DNA of 64,000 nt. It comes from Clostridium mediterraneense. GTDB taxonomy: Bacteria > Bacillota > Clostridia > Clostridiales > Clostridiaceae. The position numbers and the translations under genes are program-made. Of this stretch, positions 35,084-43,515 are shown piece after piece. Within the stretch, counting starts at the first letter, position 1. Every line of letters starts with the position of its first letter. The DNA is taken from the NCBI RefSeq assembly GCF_900091705.1, contig NZ_LT594785.1, forward strand, positions 2,470,918 through 2,534,917, given 5' to 3'. The notes below the pieces were generated by a model that was not told where the DNA came from, searched no databases, and worked only from the letters and a program-made list of their open reading frames with translations.

Positions 35084-35878
35084 TTAAAACTCTTTTTCTT
35101 CCGAAACTAAATCAAGTATTTCTTTAAAAAACTCTTTTTGAGTTTTATTTTCTTTATCTATTTCATTACCTATCCTTCCATCTTTTATATATAATACTTT
35201 TCTTGCATATGAAGCAACAGTTGCATCATGAGTTACCATAATAATAGTTATATTTTTCTCATTATTTATATTTTTAAAGAAATTCATTACAGCCTTGGAA
35301 TTTTTACTATCTAAATTTCCTGTTGGCTCATCAGCTACTAAAATCTTAGGTCCTGCTACTAATGCTCTTGCAGTAGCAATTCTTTGCTTTTCTCCACCTG
35401 AACACTGAGCTGGATATTTATCTAATAAATCTTCTACTCCAAGAATCTTAGCTATTTCATCCACTTTCTTATCTACTTCTTTCTTTGATTCTTTTTTTAA
35501 GGTAAGTGGCATAGCTATATTTTCTCTACATGTAAGTAATTCTAATAAATTAAAATCTTGAAAAACAAATCCTATTGTTTTATATCTAATCTCAGCAATA
35601 TCCTTCTCTCTTAATGTATTCAAAGACTTCCCATATATAGATACGCTCCCTTTTGTAGGTGTATCTAAAGTTGAAAGCATATTTATAAGTGTAGACTTAC
35701 CAGCTCCTGATGGACCCATTACTGCAATAAAATCTCCTTCATCTATAGATAAGTTAATTGAATCAACAGCAAAAGTTGATGATTTTTTCCTTACAATTGC
35801 ATCTATTTTAAATAAATCTCCTTTCACATATTGAGAATATTCTTTAGTTAAATTTTTAGCTACTATAACTGAACTCAT
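35084..35878 (-). CDS. ABC ATPase of the third Bce-type transporter
   Basis: The 264 residues have Walker A GPSGAGKSTLIN, FVFQDFNLLE, signature CSGGEKQRIATARA, Walker B ILVADEPTGNLDSKN and HDATVASYA. It is more distant from the other two ATPases and has a longer N-terminal insert (QYVKGDLFKIDAIVRKKSS), as in several BcrA/SalX-like proteins. It follows a permease gene broken by an in-frame stop by 16 bases and precedes the two-component genes, so it may now serve mainly as part of the sensing unit, or be on the way to loss. Confidence 0.92.
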   Translation of the reverse strand: MSSVIVAKNLTKEYSQYVKGDLFKIDAIVRKKSSTFAVDSINLSIDEGDFIAVMGPSGAGKSTLINMLSTLDTPTKGSVSIYGKSLNTLREKDIAEIRYKTIGFVFQDFNLLELLTCRENIAMPLTLKKESKKEVDKKVDEIAKILGVEDLLDKYPAQCSGGEKQRIATARALVAGPKILVADEPTGNLDSKNSKAVMNFFKNINNEKNITIIMVTHDATVASYARKVLYIKDGRIGNEIDKENKTQKEFFKEILDLVSEEKEF

Positions 35879-35894
35879 CTTCTCTCCCCCTATA

Positions 35895-37262
35895 TTAATC
35901 CATAAGCTTTTTAATAATATTTCTATATAAAATTGTTGATATTAGAATAACTCCTGTTCCAAGAAGTACATAAGCTGATAAAAATACTACCATTGAACTC
36001 CCATTTAAAAAACCTAGTTTTATATAATTAATCATAATACTTCCATACTCAACTGTTGGTAATATTATTAAAAGTAAATAATATAATATCATTTCCATAT
36101 TTATTAACTTCATTATTTCAGATTTCTTATATCCTAAAAGATATAAATTTTTAAAACTAGATTTTCTTCTTATAGCCTCATATACTACTTTAAATCCTAG
36201 ACTAATTGCTAATAATATAAGTACTAATCCAAAACCAATTTGTCCCATTACAGCTGCTTTAGGATCTGCTTGCTTTGAAATAGCTACAACAAAATAACCT
36301 TGAACTATTAAAATATATGCTATTACTATGGGAACACTTTTCTCTAGCATATAACTAAAATTTCTTACAACAACCACACATGTTTTATTCACTCCAAGCC
36401 TAGATTTTGATAGAATATCTATTATCCATGGAATAGTAAAACCTATGACTAATACTAAAGCTATTGATGTATATTGACTTAAAAATGTAAGTATAGTGAA
36501 CATCTCATCTTTACTTTTATTATCTCTAATAAAAAATACTATTATTGGAGCAAGAAGAAAAATAATAGTCAAAATAGATAGAAACCTATTTATTTTTCTT
36601 TTTGGAATATAATTATTCCCAGAATACTTAACTAAATTAACTAATTCATTTCTATAGCAAATACTGATATTAATCATTATAATTACTATTGTTTACATAA
36701 AAATGATTACTAAAGAAACTACTAAGCCTTTTATTGAGATAAAATAGGGACTTCCTGCAACTCCCAACATAGAATAAACCAAATTATTAAAGATAGGAGA
36801 TATCAAAAATCCTATACCAAATCCTAGTATTATAGATATTCCTGATATTATAAGAGTTTGAAATAATACGCCTCCTAAAACTTGTCCAACAGAAACTCCA
36901 CATACCATTTGCATAGCCATTTCACTTCTTCTACGTTCTAAAAAAACTTGGTTTAAATAACATCCTAAAAACATGGATACTGCTGTTACAGATAATATAA
37001 TCATTCCAAGCACTATATTTTCTTGTATATTATTAGCTTGCATAATATCTATAGTGCAGATATTGAATATATTAAAAACAATAATATAACTTATAGTTAG
37101 TGAAATTATAAGGTAGCTAGTTTGCTTATAATCTCTTTTAAGTATTTTAGTTATAAAGCCTGTAATCCCCACTTTTATTCCCCCTATGAATTTACTTTTT
37201 TTATATAAATCTATATTCTTTTTAAGATGTATATATCCTTTAAAAACATCTATTATGTTCAA
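35895..37262 (-). pseudogene. FtsX-type permease interrupted by an in-frame TAA
   Basis: Two frames, 36693-37262 (189 residues) and 35895-36677 (260 residues), are in the same reading frame. A single TAA (36693-36695) and five codons (TIVII) lie between them. The second frame has no ribosome site before its ATG, and the join reads through a hydrophobic helix (LVVSLVIIFM-stop-TIVIIMIN), so one gene of about 455 codons has been cut by a point change. The first part has four helices with FLERRRSEMAMQMVCGVS (FtsX-type cytoplasmic loop); the second has five or six helices. The start (TTG 37262) is also weak, so an N-terminal part may be missing too. Rare read-through or a split working protein cannot be excluded. 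Confidence 0.7.
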
Positions 37263-37393
37263 CTTAATATACTTTTATGAATTTATTTCCACTAAGATTT
37301 ATTGATAAAAATTTCTTATATGTGCAAACTTCTATTAAAAGGTTTATTCATAAACTTACGAAAGATAAATCTCTATCTAAAGGAGGGATGTAC

Positions 37394-38152
37394 ATGAGTT
37401 TTTTCAACAGATTTTCTAAATTTCATAAAATATATTTTTTAGTATTCTTTACTTTTAATATAATTTTATTTGTTGGAAATATATATAACACAACACCTAT
37501 GAGTAGTGCTTTAACCCCATTATCAATAGTTGCACTAATATCAACACTCACTGGAATTTTTGCTGCTATTTATACTGCTAGAGGCGAAGTCACAGCATAT
37601 GTTTGGGGATTTTTTAACGTAGTTTCATATATATTTGTGTCATATTCTAGACATTTTTATGGCGAAGTTATATTGTATACTCTATATATGCTACCAATGC
37701 AATTTGTAGGATATTATACTTGGTATAAAAGTGCTAAAGAAAGTAAAAGTGGTCATGTTAAAGCTAAAAGAATGACAGTAAAAACTTGGGGAATATTTGT
37801 AATATTATTCATAATTATCTGGGGACTTTATGCTACTTTTGTTTATCATTTACCAAATATCTTATACTCAATATTTGGTATAGTAATTCCACCAGATAAA
37901 ACTTTCTTAATAGATTCATTAACAGCTACACTTACCATCTCAGCTGTTATACTGGCAACAAACAGGTTCGTTGAACAATGGTATATGTGGATCATATCTG
38001 ACTCTATTGGGATAGTATTATTTATAATTTCTATAATAGAATCTGGAAGCATAACAATAAGTGCAATATCTGGTGCTATTATGTGGATTCAATTTACAAC
38101 TAATGCAATATACGGATATTATGTATGGAGAAGGCTCAATAAAAAACAATAA
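37394..38152 (+). CDS. pnuC: PnuC-family nicotinamide riboside transporter, copy 1
   Basis: ATG 37394, 7 bases after AGGAGG, gives 252 residues; a longer frame to 37277 has no ribosome site. There are seven or eight helices in the PnuC (SWEET-like) fold. Hallmarks are LISTLTGIFAAIYTARGEV near residue 50, WGFFNVVSYIFVSYSRHFYGEV, the WQ/WY-type YMLPMQFVGYYTW, and ATNRFVEQWYMWIISD in the last third. It brings in nicotinamide riboside, an NAD precursor trapped inside by phosphorylation. It is about 70% identical by eye to copy 2 at 38455. A short AGATA...TATCT hairpin sits just before the ribosome site. Confidence 0.95.
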   Translation: MSFFNRFSKFHKIYFLVFFTFNIILFVGNIYNTTPMSSALTPLSIVALISTLTGIFAAIYTARGEVTAYVWGFFNVVSYIFVSYSRHFYGEVILYTLYMLPMQFVGYYTWYKSAKESKSGHVKAKRMTVKTWGIFVILFIIIWGLYATFVYHLPNILYSIFGIVIPPDKTFLIDSLTATLTISAVILATNRFVEQWYMWIISDSIGIVLFIISIIESGSITISAISGAIMWIQFTTNAIYGYYVWRRLNKKQ

Positions 38153-38200
38153 TTTTTTAGAAATATATAGCATACTCTATTTAAAATTTAATATATCATA

Positions 38201-38237
38201 AAAAAAGATAGTAATTTCCTAAATTTCTATCTTTTTT
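38201..38237 (+). terminator. Terminator between the two pnuC genes
   Basis: An 11-base outer stem (38201-38211 with 38227-38237) is followed by a T-run. It indicates that the second pnuC has its own transcript. Confidence 0.8.
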
Positions 38238-38385
38238 ATTTTTTGGATAATTTAATGTAGTATTTTTATTAAAAATTTCACAATTTTTTTAAATATTTAT
38301 TAGAAAATTCTTAATTATTGCAATATATTTAAAATTCCCATTGCATATGACATTGTTTTGATATAAACTTTTAATTAATATTTTA

Positions 38386-38446
38386 TTAAGTACTTCAGTA
38401 CAAAACCAAACCAAAAAACAAAAGATAAAGCCAAATGAAAGGAGAA
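38386..38446 (+). promoter_or_regulatory. Candidate NAD-responsive riboswitch (H-type pseudoknot) in the leader of the second pnuC
   Basis: GTAC (38390-38393), loop TTCA, and GTAC (38398-38401) form a small hairpin. The loop can pair with TGAA (38436-38439), which touches the Shine-Dalgarno AAAGGAG. The connecting strand is A-rich (AAAACCAAACCAAAAAACAA, then GATAAAGCC). A pseudoknot masking the ribosome site is the design of translational riboswitches such as the NAD-II (pnuC motif) class known from streptococci. Membership is inferred from shape and gene partner, not from an alignment. Confidence 0.4.
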
Positions 38447-38454
38447 TTATTCTC

Positions 38455-39222
38455 ATGAATTTTTTCAAATCTTATTCTAAGTTCCATAAGATTTATTTTG
38501 TATCATTTTTAATTTTAAATCTTATAATATTCTTTAGTCCAACTTTCACAGGATCAAAAGAAAGTATTGGTGAACTTTTCACATGGAGCTCAGTTATACC
38601 ATTAATCTCAACATTAACTGGACTACTAGCAGCTATCTACACTGCAAGAGGACAAGTTCTAGCTTATGTATGGGGATTTTTTAATGTATCTACATATATT
38701 ATAGTTTCATACTCACAACATTTATATGGTGAAGTTTCACTTTACTTACTTTACATGTTACCAATGCAAATAGTAGGATTCTACTCATGGAAGAAGAACC
38801 TTAATGGTAATGAAGTTAAAGCTAAGACAATGAAAGCGAAACACTGGATTATGTTTGCTATATTTGTATGTGTATTCTGGGGACTATATGCAACATATGT
38901 ATATCACTTACCAAATATACTAGATGCATTATTCGGAATTTCAATTCCAATGGATAACCAATTCATGATAGATTCTCTAACAGCTACTTTAACTGTTTCA
39001 GCAGTTATATTAGCAACAAACAGATTTGTTGAACAATGGTATATGTGGATGATATCAGATTCAATAGGAATAATATTATTTATAATTAAAATTGTAGAAT
39101 CAGGAAGCTTCACAGTAGGAGCATTCTCAGGAGCAGTTATGTGGATTCAATTCACATCAAATGCAATCTACGGATTTATAACATGGAGAAAATTAAATAA
39201 AAAAGCTCAATTAGAAGCTTAA
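38455..39222 (+). CDS. pnuC: PnuC-family nicotinamide riboside transporter, copy 2
   Basis: The 255 residues have the same helix order and signatures as copy 1: STLTGLLAAIYTARGQV, WGFFNVSTYIIVSYSQHLYGEVS, YMLPMQIVGFYSW and TNRFVEQWYMWMISD. It differs mainly in the first outer loop (SPTFTGSKESIGELF) and the C-terminal tail. AAAGGAG is 11 bases before the ATG, within a candidate pseudoknot. Two tandem copies with separate control suggest different expression conditions or ligands (for example riboside versus another vitamin), as PnuC relatives such as PnuT or PnuX carry other substrates. Confidence 0.95.
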   Translation: MNFFKSYSKFHKIYFVSFLILNLIIFFSPTFTGSKESIGELFTWSSVIPLISTLTGLLAAIYTARGQVLAYVWGFFNVSTYIIVSYSQHLYGEVSLYLLYMLPMQIVGFYSWKKNLNGNEVKAKTMKAKHWIMFAIFVCVFWGLYATYVYHLPNILDALFGISIPMDNQFMIDSLTATLTVSAVILATNRFVEQWYMWMISDSIGIILFIIKIVESGSFTVGAFSGAVMWIQFTSNAIYGFITWRKLNKKAQLEA

Positions 39223-39223
39223 T

Positions 39224-39260
39224 AAAATGGAACTATCCCAAAAGGGATAGTTCCATTTTT
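39224..39260 (+). terminator. Terminator of the second pnuC
   Basis: A 16-base perfect stem (39224-39239 with 39244-39259) has an AAAA loop and a T-run. It starts two bases after the stop codon. Confidence 0.9.
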
Positions 39261-39510
39261 ACATAACTAACTAATAAATATATTAAATATCTAATAAGTA
39301 ATATATCTTTACAAATAGTTAAAATTAAGTTTATTAATTGTAAGAATAAAGATATACTTTAGAGAATAATTTTAGTGCTATAATTGTATTATAAATAATG
39401 ATGATTTATTTATAATATAATTTAAATTAAATTAGAAATTTATCACAAATGAAAAAATAATAATAAACTTATATAATAAATTATTTAAAAACATGATATT
39501 AGGAGGAAAG

Positions 39511-39873
39511 ATGTTAACAAAAATATTTGGTTCTAAAGATAATAAAGAAGAAATTGATAAAGATAAATTAGCTGAAGAAGAAAGAAGAAAAAAGCTAAAA
39601 AGATTTATGAGAAAAGCTACATTAGATGAAATAAGAAACCCTGGTATGTATAGAACTCTTATGAGAGTAAGAGATATAGCAGAAGATGGAGTACAAATTA
39701 AAAATTCTATAGATATTGAAAAATGGTTAAATAAACTTGTTTATAATAGAGCTCAAATAATAGATATCTATTGTAATAAGGATAAAAATATTATTAAAGA
39801 ATATGTAGTTACTTACTGGGAAGTAGTTCCACCAAAAGATTGGGAAAGTAAAATACAAAATACTATACATTAA
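39511..39873 (+). CDS. Soluble charged protein, function unknown
   Basis: ATG 39511, 4 bases after AGGAGG, gives 120 residues; an ATG 18 bases upstream overlaps that site. The N-terminus is a highly charged predicted helix (KDNKEEIDKDKLAEEERRKKLKRFMRK, about 8-36). The rest is mixed helix and strand, ending VVTYWEVVPPKDWESKI. There is no membrane segment, signal or recognised motif. It is a single-gene unit with its own terminator, preceded by 250 bases of AT-rich sequence. I do not recognise the family. Confidence 0.75.
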   Translation: MLTKIFGSKDNKEEIDKDKLAEEERRKKLKRFMRKATLDEIRNPGMYRTLMRVRDIAEDGVQIKNSIDIEKWLNKLVYNRAQIIDIYCNKDKNIIKEYVVTYWEVVPPKDWESKIQNTIH

Positions 39874-39904
39874 AAGGGTAGTCTCCAACTGGGACCACCC
39901 TTTT
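39873..39904 (+). terminator. Convergent terminator between 39511-39873 and the FUSC gene
   Basis: AAAGGGTAGTC (39873-39883) pairs with GACCACCCTTT with one mismatch and is followed by a T-run. It overlaps the last base of the gene. Confidence 0.75.
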
Positions 39905-39912
39905 TTTATATT

Positions 39913-41832
39913 TTAGGCTAATGCCTCATCTATTTTCTTTTTAGAGTTATTTACATCTATCATTGATTCAATAAGCTCTGCTAAAGAAATATATGCAATT
40001 CTTCTTTTATTTAAATCAAAGTTTTCTTTTAATCTATCTTTTACAGATCTTTCAGGAATATTATAAATATCCTTATAAATATCTTTTAATCTTCCCTTTA
40101 TATGCTCTAAATCTTCGTCACTACCAAGGCTATTAACTCTTTCTAGTGCTATATACATATTAACTGTAAATTCTCTTGTATATTCTATAAAATTATCTAT
40201 CTCTTCATTTTTTAAAGCTGTATTATTTATCATTATCTTATTTTCCATACTCTTTGTTATTAATAAAGAAGAATTTATTCTATGAATTATATTATTTAAA
40301 TCTTTTGCTTCCATAATACTCTTAATATTATTTCTACTAATATCATAATATCTATTTATAAGAGATTTAGTTTCTATATTTAAATCATACTTAAATATAA
40401 ACATTCCAGCTAGATATGCTAATATATACCCAAGTATTGTATAGCCTATTCTGTACATTATAAGAGTACTTTCATCCTTTATACCTACAATAGATATCGC
40501 TGCCATTCCAAGTGAAAATACAGTAATACCTGCTGCCTTATATATAGGATCTTTAGCATTAAGCATTACAAAGAATCCAATAGCTAAAATACCCATTCTT
40601 ATAGGTACTTGAGGAAGTAAAGCAAATAATACAAAGAATATTACTGCTCCTATTATAGTTCCATAAATTCTACCTACTCCAGCCTTCTTAGTATTTTCAA
40701 CATAAGGTTGAGCAACTGACATTATAGTAAATAGAATCCACTTTCCATTTGGTATATTAAAGTAAGAAACTATAAAGTATATTACAGTAACTAAAATACT
40801 CATTCTAACAGCAAAAGTAAATCTTAAAGAATCTCTTCTAAAACTATGTTTTAAAATTTTAAATAAACTTGGTTTTTCAGTTATTATGTTAACCTCTTCT
40901 TCTATATCTAATCCTTTTTCCTTAAATCCCTTAATTAAATCAGTTAGAGTCTTTAAAGCACCAGATACATAGTAATTATTTGATAATTCTTTATTAGATT
41001 CAGCTATTTCTCCAAGCTTTTGCTCTAAAACTTTTATATCCTCTCCCTCTACTAGCTCCTTAGAAAATATCTTTAACATTTCATTTATATCTGAAAGAAT
41101 ATTTTTATACCCCTCATCTTTTAAATATAACTCATTAATTTCTAAGACTTGTTTTTCTAATATTTCTAAAAGAACTATAAGTCCTATTTGTCTATTTTCT
41201 GAATGAGTAAAATAGAAATTATTTTCTTTTCTCTCTAAAATACTAGAATTCCATGTTTTTATACTATCTCTAAAAGCTTTTTGCTCTTTTTTAAAGTCTT
41301 TTTTATCTACTATATTAGCTATCTCACTAACAAGTGAATTTATTGACTTTGTGGCATTAGGATATTTATATTTTTTCATCTTAGTAGCTCTAATTATTAA
41401 TTGGATTACAATTACTAAAAATGCTCCAAATACAAGAGCTAAGGATCTTGGAATAATCTCATTTGCTGTTGTATGGAAAGTTAAAAGCATAAGATATGTT
41501 ATTAAAAACCCAATATACATAGGCTTTTTAAGGTTAAATGTTGTTGTAAATATTAAAATAAATACCCAAATTCCATTAACAACTATACTTAAAAATGGAT
41601 TAAGGGCAGATAAATATGCACAAACTACATTAATAATTCCTATACAGGCCAGCTTTATAAAATTCTTAAAAGGTGTTGCAGTTAAATCCTTACCTAAAAG
41701 CATAAGTGTTGATAACACAATAAGTATTCCCATAATAGCATTTTCTTTACCAAGTACCATTCCTGCAAGCTTCATAAATGCTACAATTACAATAAACATT
41801 ACAACTACTTTTATAATGCTCTTTTTATTCAT
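39913..41832 (-). CDS. FUSC/YccS-family aromatic-acid or fusaric-acid exporter-like membrane protein
   Basis: ATG 41832, with AAGGAAG 7 bases upstream, gives 639 residues; an upstream ATG at 41850 lacks a site. Two blocks of about six helices (about 5-150 and 345-480) each precede a helical cytoplasmic domain. The second block has FTIMSVAQPYVENTKKAGVGRIYGTIIGA, the FUSC signature (R-x-x-G-T-x-x-G). This doubled layout matches YccS/YhfK/AaeB-like proteins, which export aromatic acids or other organic anions. It is monocistronic. The substrate is unknown. Confidence 0.88.
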   Translation of the reverse strand: MNKKSIIKVVVMFIVIVAFMKLAGMVLGKENAIMGILIVLSTLMLLGKDLTATPFKNFIKLACIGIINVVCAYLSALNPFLSIVVNGIWVFILIFTTTFNLKKPMYIGFLITYLMLLTFHTTANEIIPRSLALVFGAFLVIVIQLIIRATKMKKYKYPNATKSINSLVSEIANIVDKKDFKKEQKAFRDSIKTWNSSILERKENNFYFTHSENRQIGLIVLLEILEKQVLEINELYLKDEGYKNILSDINEMLKIFSKELVEGEDIKVLEQKLGEIAESNKELSNNYYVSGALKTLTDLIKGFKEKGLDIEEEVNIITEKPSLFKILKHSFRRDSLRFTFAVRMSILVTVIYFIVSYFNIPNGKWILFTIMSVAQPYVENTKKAGVGRIYGTIIGAVIFFVLFALLPQVPIRMGILAIGFFVMLNAKDPIYKAAGITVFSLGMAAISIVGIKDESTLIMYRIGYTILGYILAYLAGMFIFKYDLNIETKSLINRYYDISRNNIKSIMEAKDLNNIIHRINSSLLITKSMENKIMINNTALKNEEIDNFIEYTREFTVNMYIALERVNSLGSDEDLEHIKGRLKDIYKDIYNIPERSVKDRLKENFDLNKRRIAYISLAELIESMIDVNNSKKKIDEALA

Positions 41833-42204
41833 TAGTACACTTCCTTTCATTTTATTTATCTTTTGTTCTATCTATATAGTATAAACATAATGAATCTTTT
41901 AATAAATTAATTTAATTAACTAATAGAATACAAATACATATCAAAAATTACTAAAAGCTCATAAATTACTATATATTTCTGATACTTATATAAAAATAAG
42001 AAGAGTATTATATCTAAAAGTATATAAATTACTCAAACTATTTAAAACTCACATAGATATCTATTGTTTTCACTTTTAAAAAGAAGTTCACCCAAATTAG
42101 ATAATATAATATTTCTCAAATTTCAAATATATAGTAAAATATCAATAAGTAAAATAAAACACTTATATTATTATCTGAATGTAATACCTAGAAAGGAATA
42201 CGAT
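41833..42204. other. AT-rich divergent intergenic region
   Basis: It holds the upstream regions of the leftward FUSC gene and the rightward small gene at 42205. No palindrome, hairpin or short gene stood out. Confidence 0.5.
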
Positions 42205-42522
42205 ATGAAAAAGGCCTTAAAAATAATATCTATAATATTATTAATCATTATATCAATTACTGTATTTTTCTACGCAAGGTACTTAAACCTTGATACTTAT
42301 ACATGGGATACTGATAATGAAATATTAACATTAGGAGAAAAACAATATAAAGGTGAATCACTCGATAGTTCAGTAGATTTAAAATTAGAAAAGAAAATAG
42401 GTAAGATTCAAGGAGAAAATTCCTCATTTAAGGTATGGTCTATTAAAGGAGAAAGTATTGATGACCGTATAGCTATTTATGGTTTTATGTTTCCAGCAGT
42501 TACATACAGTAGGATTAAATAG
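42205..42522 (+). CDS. Small membrane-anchored protein, function unknown
   Basis: ATG 42205, 7 bases after AAAGGA, gives 105 residues. Residues 1-6 are basic, then one hydrophobic segment (IISIILLIIISITVFFYA). The outside part contains LDTYTWDTDNEILTLGEKQYKG and ends FMFPAVTYSRIK. An uncleaved anchor or signal peptide is likely. No lipobox or Cys is present. It converges on another anchored protein gene (42580-43197) of unknown role. No family recognised. Confidence 0.7.
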   Translation: MKKALKIISIILLIIISITVFFYARYLNLDTYTWDTDNEILTLGEKQYKGESLDSSVDLKLEKKIGKIQGENSSFKVWSIKGESIDDRIAIYGFMFPAVTYSRIK

Positions 42523-42579
42523 AGTATAATGTCCTAACTCTAAAATAAGGGGATATTAACATAGATATCATCTTATTAT

Positions 42580-43197
42580 TTATATACCCCTCTTATTTTC
42601 AAAGAATTTATTTCCTTCTATATAACGCTTCTCTAAATATTCAAAATTAAATATATTAATAGGTGCTATAGAAATAACTCCCCAATATCGTTCTTCTACA
42701 TCTCTATCTTCAGGGAAGAAAATACTCTTATTAAACTTTAAAGTTAAATTCACATTTAAATTTCTCACTTTTTTAGGATTAAATATTTCATATAAATCAT
42801 CTTTTGAGCCTATTTTAATTTCAATAGTCTTATCTGTTTCTTTATAATTATTACTTACAATCTTTAATAAACTATTACTTCCATCATTAATATCAATATT
42901 TACTTCCTGCGCAGTCTCTAAAGGACTTCTAGTTTCTACTAAAAATCTTGCTTTCCCTTTATATTTTAATATAATCTTAGCTTCATGAGAATTTAATATA
43001 GTGAAATCTATAAACCAATCATCTTTTCTTGTTTTAAAATCCCCATTATACTCATTGAAACATTCTAAAGTCTTACCAGTATAAGTATAAGAATCTTTTT
43101 TATAAAAAATAAAATTATTAATAAAAATTAAAATACTAATCACTACTAATAAGACATACACTATATATTTAAAATTTTTAAATTTCTTAATCTTCAT
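42580..43197 (-). CDS. Membrane-anchored extracellular protein, function unknown
   Basis: Of 205 residues, 1-10 are basic, about 11-30 form one helix (YIVYVLLVVISILIFINNFIF), and the rest is a predicted beta-rich outside domain with alternating hydrophobic strands (FIDFTILNSHEAKIILKYKG, LNVNLTLKFNKS). A single Cys lies at about residue 45 (TLECFNEYNG). AAGGGGGATATTA precedes the ATG. It appears monocistronic. No known domain is recognised; the pattern resembles small beta-sandwich wall proteins, but that is only an impression. Confidence 0.7.
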   Translation of the reverse strand: MKIKKFKNFKYIVYVLLVVISILIFINNFIFYKKDSYTYTGKTLECFNEYNGDFKTRKDDWFIDFTILNSHEAKIILKYKGKARFLVETRSPLETAQEVNIDINDGSNSLLKIVSNNYKETDKTIEIKIGSKDDLYEIFNPKKVRNLNVNLTLKFNKSIFFPEDRDVEERYWGVISIAPINIFNFEYLEKRYIEGNKFFENKRGI

Positions 43198-43432
43198 TAA
43201 TATCCCCCTTAAATTATATTATCTAAATTATAATATAATTTAATTTAAAATCTTATTATTTCTTTAAAAATTTAATTTTGAATCATAAAGTTTTATAAAC
43301 TATAAATTTTATTTATTTTTATAATAATTTATATTTAAACCATACTTATTATACATAGTTTATTTACACATAATTTATCTATTTATTGTATAATTATATA
43401 AATTTTATAATATTTATTAAGGGGGATAAATT

Positions 43433-43465
43433 ATGAAAATAAAATATAAAAAAGAACCTATATAA
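43433..43465 (+). other. Ten-codon leader-like frame running into a hairpin
   Basis: ATG 43433 follows AAGGGGGATAAATT, nearly the same ribosome-site context as the binding-protein gene at 58722, and reads MKIKYKKEPI before TAA. The frame runs into the terminator hairpin at 43449-43506. It may be the surviving start of a deleted gene or a leader peptide. No gene follows on the plus strand. Confidence 0.3.
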
Positions 43466-43506
43466 ATAGACTCTCTTTCAATATCTATAATATAGGTTCC
43501 TTTTTT
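43449..43506. terminator. Terminator of the ABC exporter operon
   Basis: The core stem AACCTATA (43455-43462) with TATAGGTT (43491-43498) is flanked by an A-run on the left and a T-run on the right. It lies 10 bases after the stop at 43516 on the minus strand and could work both ways. The loop of 28 bases is long. Confidence 0.6.
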
Positions 43507-43515
43507 ATTTATATT

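Noticed and set aside
37277-37393. Longer N-terminus for the first pnuC
   Set aside because: The ATG at 37394 has AGGAGG at the right distance and matches the N-terminus of copy 2; the upstream extension has no ribosome site.
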